A stretch of DNA of 64,000 bases from Blastococcus sp. HT6-4 (lineage in GTDB: Bacteria > Actinomycetota > Actinomycetes > Mycobacteriales > Geodermatophilaceae). Position 1 is the first letter of the stretch; every line of letters begins with the position of its first letter. Location of the stretch: assembly GCF_039679125.1 (NCBI RefSeq), contig NZ_CP155551.1:248001-312000 (forward strand), read 5' to 3'. The position numbers and the translations under genes were made by a program. The notes beneath the pieces are model-generated. The model ran no database searches, was not told the DNA's origin, and saw only the letters and a program-made list of their open reading frames with translations. This document shows positions 28,863 through 38,414 of the stretch, one piece after another.

Positions 28863-30158
28863 ATGGCTACCCAGAACCCGGCCACCCGCAAGGCCGCGAT
28901 CGTCGGCGGCAACCGGATCCCGTTCGCGCGGTCCAACTCCGCCTACGCGCAGGCGTCCAACCAGGACATGCTCACCGCCACGCTCGACGGGCTGGTCGCC
29001 CGCTTCGGGCTGCAGGGCGAGTCGGTGGGCGAGGTCGTCGCCGGCGCCGTCCTCAAGCACGCGCGCGACTTCAACCTCACGCGTGAGTCCGTGCTCGGCT
29101 CCAGGCTCGCGCCGACCACCCCCGCCTACGACGTCCAGCAGGCCTGCGGCACCGGCCTCGAGGCGGCGATCCTGGTCGCCAACAAGATCGCGCTCGGGCA
29201 GATCGAGTCCGGCATCGCCGGCGGCGTCGACACGACGTCCGACGCCCCGCTCGCGGTCAGTGACGACCTGCGCCGGGTGCTCATCTCGCTGAACAACGCC
29301 AAGACGGTGCAGGACCGGCTCAAGGCGCTGGCGAGGATCCGTCCGGGCATGATCGCGCCGGACATGCCGCGGAACGCGGAACCCCGCACCGGCCTCGCGA
29401 TGGGCGACCACGCGGCGATCACCGCCAAGGAATGGCAGATCGGCCGGGAGGAGCAGGACGAGCTCGCCGCCCGGTCGCACCGGAACATGGCGGCCGCCTA
29501 CGACCGCGGCTTCTTCGACGACCTGGTGACGCCGTTCCTCGGCCTGGCCCGCGACAACAACGTGCGGCCGGACTCGAGCGTGGAGAAGCTGGCGAAGCTG
29601 AAGCCGGTCTTCGGCAAGGGTGACCCCGACGCCACGATGACGGCGGGCAACTCGACCCCGCTGACCGACGGCGCCTCGGCCGTGCTGCTGGCGTCGGACG
29701 AGTGGGCCGAGGCCAAGGGGCTGCCGGTGCTCGCCCACCTGGTCGACGCGCAGACCGCCGCGGTCGACTACGTGCACGGCGGCGAGGGCCTGCTCATGGC
29801 GCCGGTGTACGCCGTCCCCGTGTTGCTGGCCCGCAACGGGCTCTCGCTCCAGGACTTCGACTTCTACGAGATCCACGAGGCGTTCGCCTCCACGGTCCTC
29901 GCGACGATGAAGGCCTGGGAGGACCCGGCGTACTGCAAGGAGAAGCTGGGCCTCGACGCCCCGCTGGGCTCGATCGACCGCGCCAAGCTGAACGTCCACG
30001 GCTCGTCGCTGGCCGCCGGGCACCCGTTCGCCGCGACCGGTGGCCGGATCGTGGCCAGCCTGGCGAAGACGCTGCACGAGGCGGGCCCGGGCAAGCGCGG
30101 CCTGATCTCCATCTGCGCCGCCGGCGGTCAGGGCGTCGTCGCCGTCCTCGAGTCCTGA
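28863..30158 (+). CDS. Acetyl-CoA C-acyltransferase (thiolase, FadA2/FadI-like)
   Basis: A 431-residue thiolase that cleaves 3-ketoacyl-CoA in beta-oxidation or condenses acetyl-CoA. The nucleophilic cysteine is in DVQQACGTGLEAA (about 96). The His of the IHEAFAS block and the second catalytic Cys of ISICAAGGQG (about 420) complete the site. GSSLAAGHPFAATGGR is the family glycine-rich signature. ATG 28863 has GGAGG at 28853-28857. It is first in an operon with fabG4, an HtdX-like hydratase and an acyl-CoA dehydrogenase, a set also found near fadA2-fabG4-htdX in mycobacteria. Confidence 0.93.
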   Translation: MATQNPATRKAAIVGGNRIPFARSNSAYAQASNQDMLTATLDGLVARFGLQGESVGEVVAGAVLKHARDFNLTRESVLGSRLAPTTPAYDVQQACGTGLEAAILVANKIALGQIESGIAGGVDTTSDAPLAVSDDLRRVLISLNNAKTVQDRLKALARIRPGMIAPDMPRNAEPRTGLAMGDHAAITAKEWQIGREEQDELAARSHRNMAAAYDRGFFDDLVTPFLGLARDNNVRPDSSVEKLAKLKPVFGKGDPDATMTAGNSTPLTDGASAVLLASDEWAEAKGLPVLAHLVDAQTAAVDYVHGGEGLLMAPVYAVPVLLARNGLSLQDFDFYEIHEAFASTVLATMKAWEDPAYCKEKLGLDAPLGSIDRAKLNVHGSSLAAGHPFAATGGRIVASLAKTLHEAGPGKRGLISICAAGGQGVVAVLES

Positions 30159-30215
30159 CCCCGGTCCGGCGACAGCGCGAACGCCCCATCCCACCTGCGG
30201 AAAGGTTGACCTCCA

Positions 30216-31571
30216 GTGGCTGACTGGTACACGAACTTCGCCAACTCCGGCCTCGGCACCACGATCACCAAGCAGCTGGGCCTGCCGCGCCCGGCCGAGC
30301 TGCGCCGCTACGAGCCCGGGGAGCCGCTGCTGCCGGGGCCGGTGGTGGTCGGCTCGGCCGGCCAGGGCCGGCTGCGCGACACCGTCACGGCGGTCCTGCG
30401 GGACGCCGGGGTGACGGTGCAGTCGCCGGTGACGGCGGACGGCGGCACCGACGGCGAGAAGCCCGGCGCGGTCGTCCTCGACGCGACCGGCCTGACAGGC
30501 CCCGCCGACCTGGCCGCCGCGCACGACTTCCTGGCCCCGGCGATCAAGCGGCTGCGCCGCTCCGGCCGGGTGCTGGTGCTAGCCGACCCGCCCTCGGACG
30601 CCGACTCCCCGGCGCAGGCCGCGGCCCGCCAGGCGGTGGACGGACTGGTCCGCTCCATCGCCAAGGAGCTGCTGAACGGGTCCACGGCGAACGCGGTCTA
30701 CGTGCCCGAGGGCGCCGAGGGGTCGCTGGCGAGCCCGCTGCGCTTCTTCCTCTCCGGCCGGTCGGCCTACGTCGACGGGCAGCTGCTCACCCTGTCGGCG
30801 GCCGACGTGCCGGCGGGTGAGGACGACGGGAAGCCGCTGGCCGGGAGGGTCGCCGTCGTCACGGGGGCCGCGCGTGGCATCGGGGCGGCGATCGCGAAGG
30901 TCATGGCCCGGGACGGCGCGCACGTCGTCGCCGTCGACATCCCCGCGGCCGGCGACAACCTGGCCTCGGTCGCCAACGAGATCGGCGGGACGGCGTTCCA
31001 GCTCGACATCACCGCCGACGACGCGCCGCAGCGGCTGGTCGAGCACCTGCGCGAGCGGCACGGGGGCGTCGACGTCGTCGTGCACAACGCCGGGATCACC
31101 CGCGACAAGCTGCTGGTCAACATGGACGCCGCCCGCTGGAACACCGTCATGGCGGTCAACCTGCAGGCGCAGCTCGACCTCACCCAGGCACTGCTGGACG
31201 CCGACGGAGTGCTGAAGCCCGACGCCCGCATCGTCTGCGTCTCCTCGCAGTCGGGCATCGCCGGCAACCGCGGCCAGACCAACTACGCGGCGTCCAAGGC
31301 CGGCGTCATCGGCATGGTGCGGGCGTGGGCTCCGGAGTTCGCGAAGCGGGGCGCGACCATCAACGCCGTCGCCCCGGGCTTCATCGTCACCGAGATGACG
31401 GCGAAGATGCCCTTCGGCACCCGGGAGATCGGGTCGCGGATCAACTCGCTGCAGCAGGGCGGCCTGCCGGTCGACGTCGCCGAGACGATCGCCTGGCTGT
31501 CGCAGCCGGGCAGCGCCGGGGTCAACGGCCAGACGGTCCGCGTCTGCGGCCAGTCGCTGCTGGGGGCCTGA
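30216..31571 (+). CDS. fabG4: High-molecular-weight 3-oxoacyl reductase (FabG4 type)
   Basis: A 451-residue two-domain reductase. The N-terminal 200 residues form a degenerate nucleotide-binding domain. The C-terminal short-chain dehydrogenase holds TGAARGIGAAIAKV (about 215-230), HNAGITRDKL, Ser of CVSSQSGIAGNRGQ, and YAASK (Tyr/Lys catalytic pair, about 355). FabG4 proteins use NADH to reduce 3-oxoacyl-CoA/ACP. GTG 30216 follows 57 bp after the thiolase. The next gene starts within 2 bp, so the operon is tight. Confidence 0.93.
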   Translation: MADWYTNFANSGLGTTITKQLGLPRPAELRRYEPGEPLLPGPVVVGSAGQGRLRDTVTAVLRDAGVTVQSPVTADGGTDGEKPGAVVLDATGLTGPADLAAAHDFLAPAIKRLRRSGRVLVLADPPSDADSPAQAAARQAVDGLVRSIAKELLNGSTANAVYVPEGAEGSLASPLRFFLSGRSAYVDGQLLTLSAADVPAGEDDGKPLAGRVAVVTGAARGIGAAIAKVMARDGAHVVAVDIPAAGDNLASVANEIGGTAFQLDITADDAPQRLVEHLRERHGGVDVVVHNAGITRDKLLVNMDAARWNTVMAVNLQAQLDLTQALLDADGVLKPDARIVCVSSQSGIAGNRGQTNYAASKAGVIGMVRAWAPEFAKRGATINAVAPGFIVTEMTAKMPFGTREIGSRINSLQQGGLPVDVAETIAWLSQPGSAGVNGQTVRVCGQSLLGA

Positions 31572-31572
31572 G

Positions 31573-32445
31573 GTGAGCGAGCCCTCGACGGGCCGGACGG
31601 AGCTGGAGCAGCCGCCGAACATGGCGGCGCTCTTCGCCCGGGCCGCGCTCACCGCCCGCGGCCGCGGCGGCGACCTGCCCGACACCCGGCTGGCCCGCAC
31701 CGGCGTGCCGGTGGACGCCGGGCACCTGGCCGAGTACGCCCGCGTCTGCGGGTTCCCGCTGGCCGACACCCTGCCGCCCACCTATCCGCACATGCTCACG
31801 TTCCCGCTGCAGCTGGCGCTGATGGGCGACCGCTCCTTCCCGCTGGCGCTGCCCGGGCTGGTGCACGTGCGCAACCGGATCGACGTGCTGCGCCCGGTGC
31901 GCACCGACGAGGTGCTCGACCTCGAGGTGTGGGCCGAGCGGTTCGCCGGGCACCGCAGCGGGGCGACCGTCGACCTCTGCGCCTCGGTGTCGGCAGGCGG
32001 CGCCGAGGTCTGGCGCAGCCGCTCGACGTACCTGGCGCGCGGCGCGACGGCGCCAGCGGACGCTCCGGAATCCGATGTGACGGTTGTGGTCGGCGACCTG
32101 GACCGGGTGGCCGCCACCTGGCGGATCCCCGCCGACGCCGGTCGGCGCTACGCGACGGTCTCCGGCGACGTGAACCCGATCCACCTGTCCGGTCTCACGG
32201 CGAAGGCGTTCGGCTTCAAGCGGGCGATCGCGCACGGCATGTGGGTCAAGGCCCGCGTGCTCGCGGCGGTGGCCAACCGGCTGCCGGACGCGGTCACCGT
32301 CGACGTCGGCTTCCGCAAGCCGCTGTTCCTGCCGTCGACGGTCACCCTGTCGACGGCGCAGGCCGACGGTGGCTGGGACGTCGCCGTCCGCCATGCGACG
32401 AACGGCAGCGAGCACCTGGTCGGTACCGTCCGCCCTCTCCGATGA
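31573..32445 (+). CDS. MaoC-like 3-hydroxyacyl dehydratase (HtdX-like, double hotdog)
   Basis: A 290-residue protein of the two-hotdog HtdX type. The C-terminal hotdog carries the hydratase motif [15 protein letters not shown] (about 195), with catalytic Asp and His, and KRAIAHGMW. The N-terminal hotdog lacks these residues, as usual. It hydrates or dehydrates medium-to-long acyl-CoA between the reductase and dehydrogenase steps of the operon. GTG 31573 starts one base after the fabG4 stop. Confidence 0.9.
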   Translation: MSEPSTGRTELEQPPNMAALFARAALTARGRGGDLPDTRLARTGVPVDAGHLAEYARVCGFPLADTLPPTYPHMLTFPLQLALMGDRSFPLALPGLVHVRNRIDVLRPVRTDEVLDLEVWAERFAGHRSGATVDLCASVSAGGAEVWRSRSTYLARGATAPADAPESDVTVVVGDLDRVAATWRIPADAGRRYATVSGDVNPIHLSGLTAKAFGFKRAIAHGMWVKARVLAAVANRLPDAVTVDVGFRKPLFLPSTVTLSTAQADGGWDVAVRHATNGSEHLVGTVRPLR

Positions 32446-32458
32446 GGAAGGCGCCGGC

Positions 32459-33673
32459 ATGCCCGTCTCGTTCGACCTGACCGAGGACCAGCTCGAGCTG
32501 CAGAAGTGGGTGCACGAGTTCGCCGCGAACGTCGTCCGCCCGGCGGCGCACGAGTACGACGAGCGGGAGGTCTTCCCGTGGGAGGTCCTGCAGGAGGCGG
32601 CGAAGATCGGGCTGTACTCGCTCGACTTCTTCGCCACCCAGTGGTTCGACGAGTCCGGCCTCGGCATCCCGCTCACCATGGAGGAGCTCTTCTGGGGTGA
32701 CGCGGGGATCGGGCTGGCTATCGTCGGGACCACCCTGGCTGCGGCATCCGTGCGCGCGAACGGCACCGACGAGCAGGTCGGGCAGTGGATCCCGGCGATG
32801 TTCGGCACCGAGAGCGAGCCGAAGGTGGCGGCGTTCTGCTCGTCGGAGCCCGATGCCGGCTCCGACGTCGGCGCGATGCGCACCCGGGCGGTCTACGACG
32901 AGAAGACCGACGAGTGGGTGCTCACCGGCACCAAGACCTGGGCCACCAACGGCGGCATCGCCGACATCCACGTGGTCACCGCCGTCGTCGACCCCGAGCT
33001 CAAGGCCCGCGGGCACGCCAGCTTCGTCGTTCCGCCGGGCACGAAGGGCATCAGCCAGGGGCAGAAGTTCCTCAAGCACGGCATCCGCGCCTCGCACACC
33101 GCGGAGGTCGTGCTGGACGAGTGCCGGATCCCCGGCGACTGCCTGCTCGGCGGCCGCGAGAAGCTCGAGGAGCGACTGGCCCGCGCCCGCGAGGGCGTCA
33201 AGAGCGGCCGCACCCAGCCGTCGATGGCCACGTTCGAGCGCACCCGGCCCGCGGTCGGTGCCCAGGCGGTCGGCGTGGCCCGGGCCGCCTACGACTACGC
33301 GCTCGACTACGCCAGGCAGCGGGTGCAGTTCGGCCGGCCGATCATCGAGAACCAGGCGATCGCCTTCCTGCTCGCCGACATGAAGACCTCCATCGACGCG
33401 GCCCGGCTGCTGGTCTGGCGGGCCGCCTGGATGGCCCGCAACGGCCAGCAGTTCACCGCCGCCGAGGGGTCGATGTCCAAGCTCGTCGCGGGTGAGACGG
33501 CGGTGCGGGTGACGGAGAAGGCCATGCAGATCCTCGGCGGCAACGGCTACACCCGCGACTACCCGGTCGAGCGGATGGCGCGCGACGCGAAGATCTACAC
33601 CATCTTCGAGGGCACCTCGGAGATCCAGCGGCTGGTCATCGCCCGCACGATCTCCGGCGTCCACGTGCGCTGA
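32459..33673 (+). CDS. Acyl-CoA dehydrogenase (FadE)
   Basis: A 404-residue FAD-dependent dehydrogenase of normal length. The FAD/substrate loop is [17 protein letters not shown] (about 122-138). [11 protein letters not shown] follows, and the catalytic base is the Glu of [15 protein letters not shown] (about 385). Residues [16 protein letters not shown] mark the flavin-side helix. ATG 32459 has GAGGAAGG 8 nt upstream. It is the last gene of the fadA-fabG4-htdX-fadE operon. Its stop codon directly abuts the stop of the leftward dgcN gene (TGA|TCA, zero-base gap). Confidence 0.93.
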   Translation: MPVSFDLTEDQLELQKWVHEFAANVVRPAAHEYDEREVFPWEVLQEAAKIGLYSLDFFATQWFDESGLGIPLTMEELFWGDAGIGLAIVGTTLAAASVRANGTDEQVGQWIPAMFGTESEPKVAAFCSSEPDAGSDVGAMRTRAVYDEKTDEWVLTGTKTWATNGGIADIHVVTAVVDPELKARGHASFVVPPGTKGISQGQKFLKHGIRASHTAEVVLDECRIPGDCLLGGREKLEERLARAREGVKSGRTQPSMATFERTRPAVGAQAVGVARAAYDYALDYARQRVQFGRPIIENQAIAFLLADMKTSIDAARLLVWRAAWMARNGQQFTAAEGSMSKLVAGETAVRVTEKAMQILGGNGYTRDYPVERMARDAKIYTIFEGTSEIQRLVIARTISGVHVR

Positions 33674-34723
33674 TCAACGGGCATCGGGCGGGAGCGCGGC
33701 CAGGACGGCGTCCAGCACCCGCCCGGCGCCGAAGCGGACCACGTCGTCGGTGACGAGCCCGGTCTCCGCGGCGGCGTCGTCGACCGCCCGCCGGGCGGCG
33801 GCGTCGTCCAGGCCGGCGGTGTTGAGCGCGACGGCGGCGACCTGGGCGGGGCGCACCCACCCGGCGGCCTGCTCGTAGCCGCGCACGATCTCCGGCAGCG
33901 GGGGCAGCGCGGTGCCCGGGTAGTCGAAGACGGCGGTCCGCCCCACCCGGTGGCACAGCACCAGGGCATCGGCCGACGACCCGTGCAGCAGGCCGAGGGT
34001 CACCCCGGAGTAGGCCGGGTGGTAGATCGAGCCCTGTCCCTCCAGCCAGAGCAGGTCCCCACGGGTCGCCCCCTCCCGGACCAGCCGATCGGCCGCGCCG
34101 GCGACGAAGTCGGAGATCACGTGGTCGACGGCCATGCCCCAGCCGGAGATCGCGACGCCGGTCTGCCCGGTGGCCACGAAGACCGAGCCCCGCCCGCGGT
34201 CGCGCGCCGCCCGGTCCAGCTCGAGGACGACGCTCATCTTCCCGATCGCGCAGTCGGAGCCGACCGTGTGGACGACGCGGGCCCCGACCGGCTCGGCGAG
34301 CGGGACCCCGAGGTCGGCCGGCACCGCGCGCAGGTCCCGGATCCCGACCCCGGCCGCCCGGGCAGCTGCCGCGAGCTCCGGATCGGCGCCCAGATCCGTG
34401 TGCAGCCCCGCTTCGACGTGCATCCCCAGGCCCAGCGCGGCCAGCAGCACCTCCCGCCAGGCGGCCGTGAGCCGGCCACCGAGCGGCGCGACGCCCAGCA
34501 GCACCGTCGTCGCCCCCAGGTCCCGGGCCGCCGCCACGTCGGCGACCACGGGAGCGGGGGACGCGCAGAAGGGGACGACGTCCACCGCCCGCCGCCCGGC
34601 GTGCGCGGAATCGATCACGCACACCACCTCGCGCGTGCCGTAGCGCAGCACCCCGTGCGCGGTCTTCGCGTAGGACTCGGCGAGCTGCCCGCCGGTCAGG
34701 ACCGCCAGCCGCTCCCCGCTCAC
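33674..34723 (-). CDS. dgcN: DUF1611 protein, D-glutamate N-acetyltransferase DgcN-like
   Basis: A 349-residue DUF1611 protein. The N-terminal Rossmann-like half has VLLGVAPLGG. The C-terminal P-loop-like half has VHTVGSDCAIGKMSVVLEL (Walker-A-like GSDCAIGKMS, about 165) and LWLEGQGSIYHPAYSGVTLGL. DgcN proteins described in marine Pseudoalteromonas acetylate D-glutamate before racemisation by DgcA. The GTG start overlaps the dgcA stop (GTGA), so the two are translationally coupled as in the described pair. The assignment is by family and neighbour; the activity here is inferred. Confidence 0.82.
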   Translation of the reverse strand: MSGERLAVLTGGQLAESYAKTAHGVLRYGTREVVCVIDSAHAGRRAVDVVPFCASPAPVVADVAAARDLGATTVLLGVAPLGGRLTAAWREVLLAALGLGMHVEAGLHTDLGADPELAAAARAAGVGIRDLRAVPADLGVPLAEPVGARVVHTVGSDCAIGKMSVVLELDRAARDRGRGSVFVATGQTGVAISGWGMAVDHVISDFVAGAADRLVREGATRGDLLWLEGQGSIYHPAYSGVTLGLLHGSSADALVLCHRVGRTAVFDYPGTALPPLPEIVRGYEQAAGWVRPAQVAAVALNTAGLDDAAARRAVDDAAAETGLVTDDVVRFGAGRVLDAVLAALPPDAR

Positions 34724-35739
34724 GCCGCCTCCTCCGCGACGAGCCCGAGGCCCGGTGCGTCCGGCAGCACCAGCCGCCCGTCGGCGAGCCCCAGGCCGGT
34801 GAACGGCTCGTCGCTGATCAGCAGGTGGCCGTCCAGGTCGACGAGGTCGGCCAGCGCACCGAGCTGGGCGGCCTGGGCGATCCCGAGCTGCGACTCGATC
34901 ATGCAGCCCAGCATCACCCGCAGGTCCAGCGCGGCGGCGGCGGCCAGCATGCGCTGCGCCTCCCGGATGCCGCCGCACTTGGCCAGCTTCACCACGATGC
35001 CGTCGGCGTAACCGGCCACGGCGGGCACGGAGGCGAGGTCCTTGCAGCCCTCGTCGACGAAGACCGGCAACCGGTCCGGCAGCTCGCGGTAGCGCGCGAA
35101 GGAGTCGAGGTCGGCCGCGGGGAAGGGCTGCTCGACCATCTCCACGCCGAGCTCCCGCAGCTGCGGGGTGAGGTCCCGGGCCTCCTCGAACGTCCAGCCC
35201 TCGTTGCCGTCGATCCGCAGCCGGGCGCCGGAGACCGCCCGGATCGCCGCCAGCCGCTCCAGGTCGCCGGGGCCGCCGACCTTCACCTTGTAGACGGCGA
35301 AACCCGGGGCCCGGCGCACGCGGGCGACGGTCTCCTCCACCGTCGAGATGCCGATCGTGAAGCTCGTCGGCGGGGCGACGCCGTCGAGGCCGAGGAGCCG
35401 CCACACCGGCAGGCCGTACCGGCGGCCGACCCAGTCGTGCGCGGCGCCGTCGAGGGCCATCTTCGCGCCCTGGGGCCCGTCCCAGGCGCGCAGCCGGCGG
35501 GCGATGCCCTCGAGGTCGCGCAGGTCGTCGCCGAGCAGGGCGGCGCCGTCGGCGGCGACGGCCTCGGCCATGCCGGCCACCGACTCGCCCCAGTACGCCA
35601 CCGGCGCCCCCTCGCCGGAGGCCCGGACGCCGCCGGCGTCGACCGTGACGACGAGGACCTCCTCGGTGTCCACCGACGACCGGGCGATGGTGAACGTGTC
35701 GCGCAGGCGCAGCGTCCGGGGTCGGCAGGTGATCTCCAC
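34720..35739 (-). CDS. dgcA: Enolase-superfamily epimerase, DgcA / dipeptide epimerase type
   Basis: A 339-residue mandelate-racemase/muconate-lactonising enzyme. The KxK acid-base motif is YKVKVGG (about 150). The metal ligands are D of RIDGNEGW, E of MVEQPF, and D/E of FVDEGCKD. The opposite-face lysine is in VVKLAKCGG, and EPFTG closes the barrel. This layout fits L-Ala-D/L-Glu epimerases and the N-acetyl-D-glutamate racemase DgcA. The adjacent DUF1611 gene favours the latter. GTG 35739 is chosen; the upstream in-frame extension enters the promoter region. A peptide ABC importer is divergent 176 bp away. Confidence 0.88.
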   Translation of the reverse strand: MEITCRPRTLRLRDTFTIARSSVDTEEVLVVTVDAGGVRASGEGAPVAYWGESVAGMAEAVAADGAALLGDDLRDLEGIARRLRAWDGPQGAKMALDGAAHDWVGRRYGLPVWRLLGLDGVAPPTSFTIGISTVEETVARVRRAPGFAVYKVKVGGPGDLERLAAIRAVSGARLRIDGNEGWTFEEARDLTPQLRELGVEMVEQPFPAADLDSFARYRELPDRLPVFVDEGCKDLASVPAVAGYADGIVVKLAKCGGIREAQRMLAAAAALDLRVMLGCMIESQLGIAQAAQLGALADLVDLDGHLLISDEPFTGLGLADGRLVLPDAPGLGLVAEEAA

Positions 35740-35915
35740 GGGAGCAGTCTCGCGGGCCGGGGCCCGGATGTCCCGCGCGAACGGGTTCCCGCCGTGCTCG
35801 GTATCGATGAGGCAACGATTGCGCTGCAGGTCCGCTTCGGGTGGCCGAGCTGCGCAGACAGCGCCAAGGTCGGAGACGGAACGCAGCACTGCCCGCCGAG
35901 CCTCCGGAGGATCCC

Positions 35916-37454
35916 GTGCGAACGACCCGACTCCTGTCCCTCAGTGCCGCCGGAGCCCTGGCCCTCACCGCGTGCAGCGGAGGTGGGGAGAGCGTCGACA
36001 CCGGGGACGGTGGCGGCGGCGCCGGCGGGGGTGGGGGCGACGTGCTGGCGGTCGCGGTCGGTGCCCAGCCCGACCAGTTCGACCCGCACGTCACCAGCGC
36101 GTACCCGAGCTTCCAGGTGCTGGAGAACGTCTACGACACCCTCGTCGTCCCGAACCCCGACGACCTGACGATGGAACCGAGCCTGGCCACCGACTGGGAG
36201 ACCAGCGAGGACGGCCTGACCTGGACGTTCACCCTCCGCGAGAACGTGACCTTCCACGACGGCAGCGAGTTCGACGCCGCCGACGTCGTCTACTCCTACA
36301 ACCGGATCATGGACGAGCAGCTCCAGAACGCCTACCGGTTCGAGAACGTCGAGTCGGTCGAGGCGGTGGACCCGCAGACCGTCGAGATCACCGTCAGCCA
36401 GCCGACGCCCAACCTGCCGGCGCTGCTCGGTGGCTTCAAGGGCACCGCGATCATCCCCGAGGGCGCCGCCGAGGAGTACGACCTCACCACCGAGGCCGTG
36501 GGCACCGGGCCCTTCACGCTGGAGAGCTCGAGCGCGAGCAGCACCGAGCTCGCCGCCTACGAGGACTACTGGGGCGGCGCGCCGAGCGTCGGTGGCGTCG
36601 AGTTCCGGTACATCGCCGAACCGGCCGCGGCGCTGACCGCGCTGGAGAACGGCGAGGTGCAGTGGACCGACAACGTGCCGCCGCAGCAGATCGAGTCGCT
36701 GCAGGGCGACCAGGACGTCGAGCTGCAGAGCATCCCGAGCGTCGACTACTGGTACATGTCGATGAACTTCGACCGGGAGCCGTTCGGCAACCCGCTGGTG
36801 CGGCAGGCGATCGCCACGGCCGTCGACCGGGAGGCCGTCACCGAGGCGGCCCGCTTCGGCGCGGCGCAGGCCAACCAGACGGCCATCCCCGAGGGCAACT
36901 TCTTCGCGTCGGACTACGCGCCGTTCGACGCCGACACCGAGGCGGCCCGCCAGCTGCTGCAGGAGGCCGGTGTGCAGACCCCCATCACGATGGGGCTGAT
37001 GGTCACCGACGAGTTCCCGGAGACGGTGACCGCCGCGCAGGTGATCGCCGCCCAGCTCGAGCCGATCGGGATCGACGTCGACGTCCAGACCGTGGACTTC
37101 GCGACCTGGCTGGACCGGCAGGCGCAGGGTGACTTCGACACCTTCATGCTCGGCTGGCTGGGCAACCTCGACCCGTTCGACTACTACCACTCCCAGCACA
37201 TCACCGACGGGGTGAACAACTACCAGGGCTACAGCAACGCCGAGGTCGACCGGCTGCTGCTGGCGGCCTCCAGCGAGACCGACCCCGACACCCGCCGCGA
37301 CCTCTACCACGACGCGATCGAGATGATCGTCGACGACGTCTCCTACCTGTACCTCTACAACCCGAACGTGGTCCAGGCCTGGGCGCCCGGCCTGACCGGC
37401 TACACGATCCGGCCGGACCGGGCGATCAACTTCGAGGACGTGGAGCTGCCCTGA
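35916..37454 (+). CDS. Peptide ABC transporter substrate-binding lipoprotein (DppA/OppA-like, SBP_bac_5)
   Basis: A 512-residue secreted lipoprotein. The signal peptide ends in lipobox LALTAC, giving a lipidated Cys near residue 20, then a Gly/Ser linker. The SBP_bac_5 fold follows, with WETSEDGLTWTFTLRENV and YWGGAPSVGGVEFRYI. It captures peptides at the membrane for the importer encoded downstream. GTG 35916 has GGAGG at 35906-35910. It is divergent from dgcA, so a shared promoter region may couple peptide uptake to D-Glu use. Confidence 0.93.
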   Translation: MRTTRLLSLSAAGALALTACSGGGESVDTGDGGGGAGGGGGDVLAVAVGAQPDQFDPHVTSAYPSFQVLENVYDTLVVPNPDDLTMEPSLATDWETSEDGLTWTFTLRENVTFHDGSEFDAADVVYSYNRIMDEQLQNAYRFENVESVEAVDPQTVEITVSQPTPNLPALLGGFKGTAIIPEGAAEEYDLTTEAVGTGPFTLESSSASSTELAAYEDYWGGAPSVGGVEFRYIAEPAAALTALENGEVQWTDNVPPQQIESLQGDQDVELQSIPSVDYWYMSMNFDREPFGNPLVRQAIATAVDREAVTEAARFGAAQANQTAIPEGNFFASDYAPFDADTEAARQLLQEAGVQTPITMGLMVTDEFPETVTAAQVIAAQLEPIGIDVDVQTVDFATWLDRQAQGDFDTFMLGWLGNLDPFDYYHSQHITDGVNNYQGYSNAEVDRLLLAASSETDPDTRRDLYHDAIEMIVDDVSYLYLYNPNVVQAWAPGLTGYTIRPDRAINFEDVELP

Positions 37455-38392
37455 CCGGTTACCTGGTCCGGCGGGTCGGCCAGTCGCTGGTCGTCCTCGC
37501 CGGGGTGAGCGTGGTGGTGTTCGGCCTGGTGCACCTCGTACCGGGCGATCCGGTGCGGCTCGCCCTGGGCACCCGCTTCTCCCAGGAGAGCTACGACGCG
37601 CTGCGCGAGCGGTCCGGCCTGGACCAGCCGCTGATCGAGCAGTTCTTCGGCTGGCTGGGCCGGGCCCTGCAGGGGGACCTGGGCGTCAGCTTCCGCAGCG
37701 GGGAGACCGTCACCTCGCAGATCGCCGAGCGGCTGCCGGCCACGCTCACCCTGGCCTTCGCCTCGATCCTGGTCGCCCTGCTGATCGCGATCCCGCTGGG
37801 CACGATCTCGGCGCTCCGCCCCCGCTCGCTCGTCGACCGCGTCGCCACGGTCATCAGCCAGTTCGGCATCTCGGTGCCCGACTTCTGGATGGGCATCGTG
37901 CTCATCCTGGTCTTCGCCGGGACGCTGGGCTGGCTGCCGTCGGGCGGCTACGTGCCGCTCACCGAGGACCCGGGCGCCTGGCTCCAGCGCCTGCTCATGC
38001 CGGCGCTGGTGACCGGTGTGGTGTCCGGCTCCGTCATCACCCGCTTCGTGCGGTCCAGCATGCTCGAGGCGCTGGGGTCCGACCACGTGCGGACGGCGCA
38101 GGCGAAGGGCCTGCCCACGCGTCAGGTGTTCACCTGGCACGTGCTGCGCAACGCCCTGCTCCCGCTGGTCACGGTGACCGGCGTGCAGCTGGCCTACCTG
38201 CTCTCCGGCGTCGTCGTCGTGGAGATCGTGTTCTCGTGGCCCGGGCTGGGGCAGCTGGCCCTGCAGGCGGTCCAGGCCCGCGACTACCCGGTGCTGCAGG
38301 GCGCGATCCTGCTGTTCGCGGTGGTGTTCCTGGTGATCAACCTGATCGTCGATCTGCTCTACACGGCCATCGACCCCCGGATCCGGCGATGA
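37451..38392 (+). CDS. Peptide ABC transporter permease (DppB-like), apparent CTG start
   Basis: A 313-residue inner-membrane permease with about six TM segments. The conserved first TM reads SLVVLAGVSVVVFGLVHLVPG, and the cytoplasmic EAA loop is SSMLEALGSDHVRTAQAKGL. The first ATG/GTG in frame (GTG 37505) would cut TM1 in half and remove the usual LVRRVGQ leader. The only in-frame near-start codon giving a complete permease is CTG at 37451. It overlaps the preceding TGA as CTGA, the same geometry as the GTGA/ATGA couplings in this operon. I therefore use CTG with moderate certainty. Confidence 0.85.
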   Translation: MTGYLVRRVGQSLVVLAGVSVVVFGLVHLVPGDPVRLALGTRFSQESYDALRERSGLDQPLIEQFFGWLGRALQGDLGVSFRSGETVTSQIAERLPATLTLAFASILVALLIAIPLGTISALRPRSLVDRVATVISQFGISVPDFWMGIVLILVFAGTLGWLPSGGYVPLTEDPGAWLQRLLMPALVTGVVSGSVITRFVRSSMLEALGSDHVRTAQAKGLPTRQVFTWHVLRNALLPLVTVTGVQLAYLLSGVVVVEIVFSWPGLGQLALQAVQARDYPVLQGAILLFAVVFLVINLIVDLLYTAIDPRIRR

Positions 38393-38414
38393 CCAACCGC
38401 CGAGGCCTGCTGCC

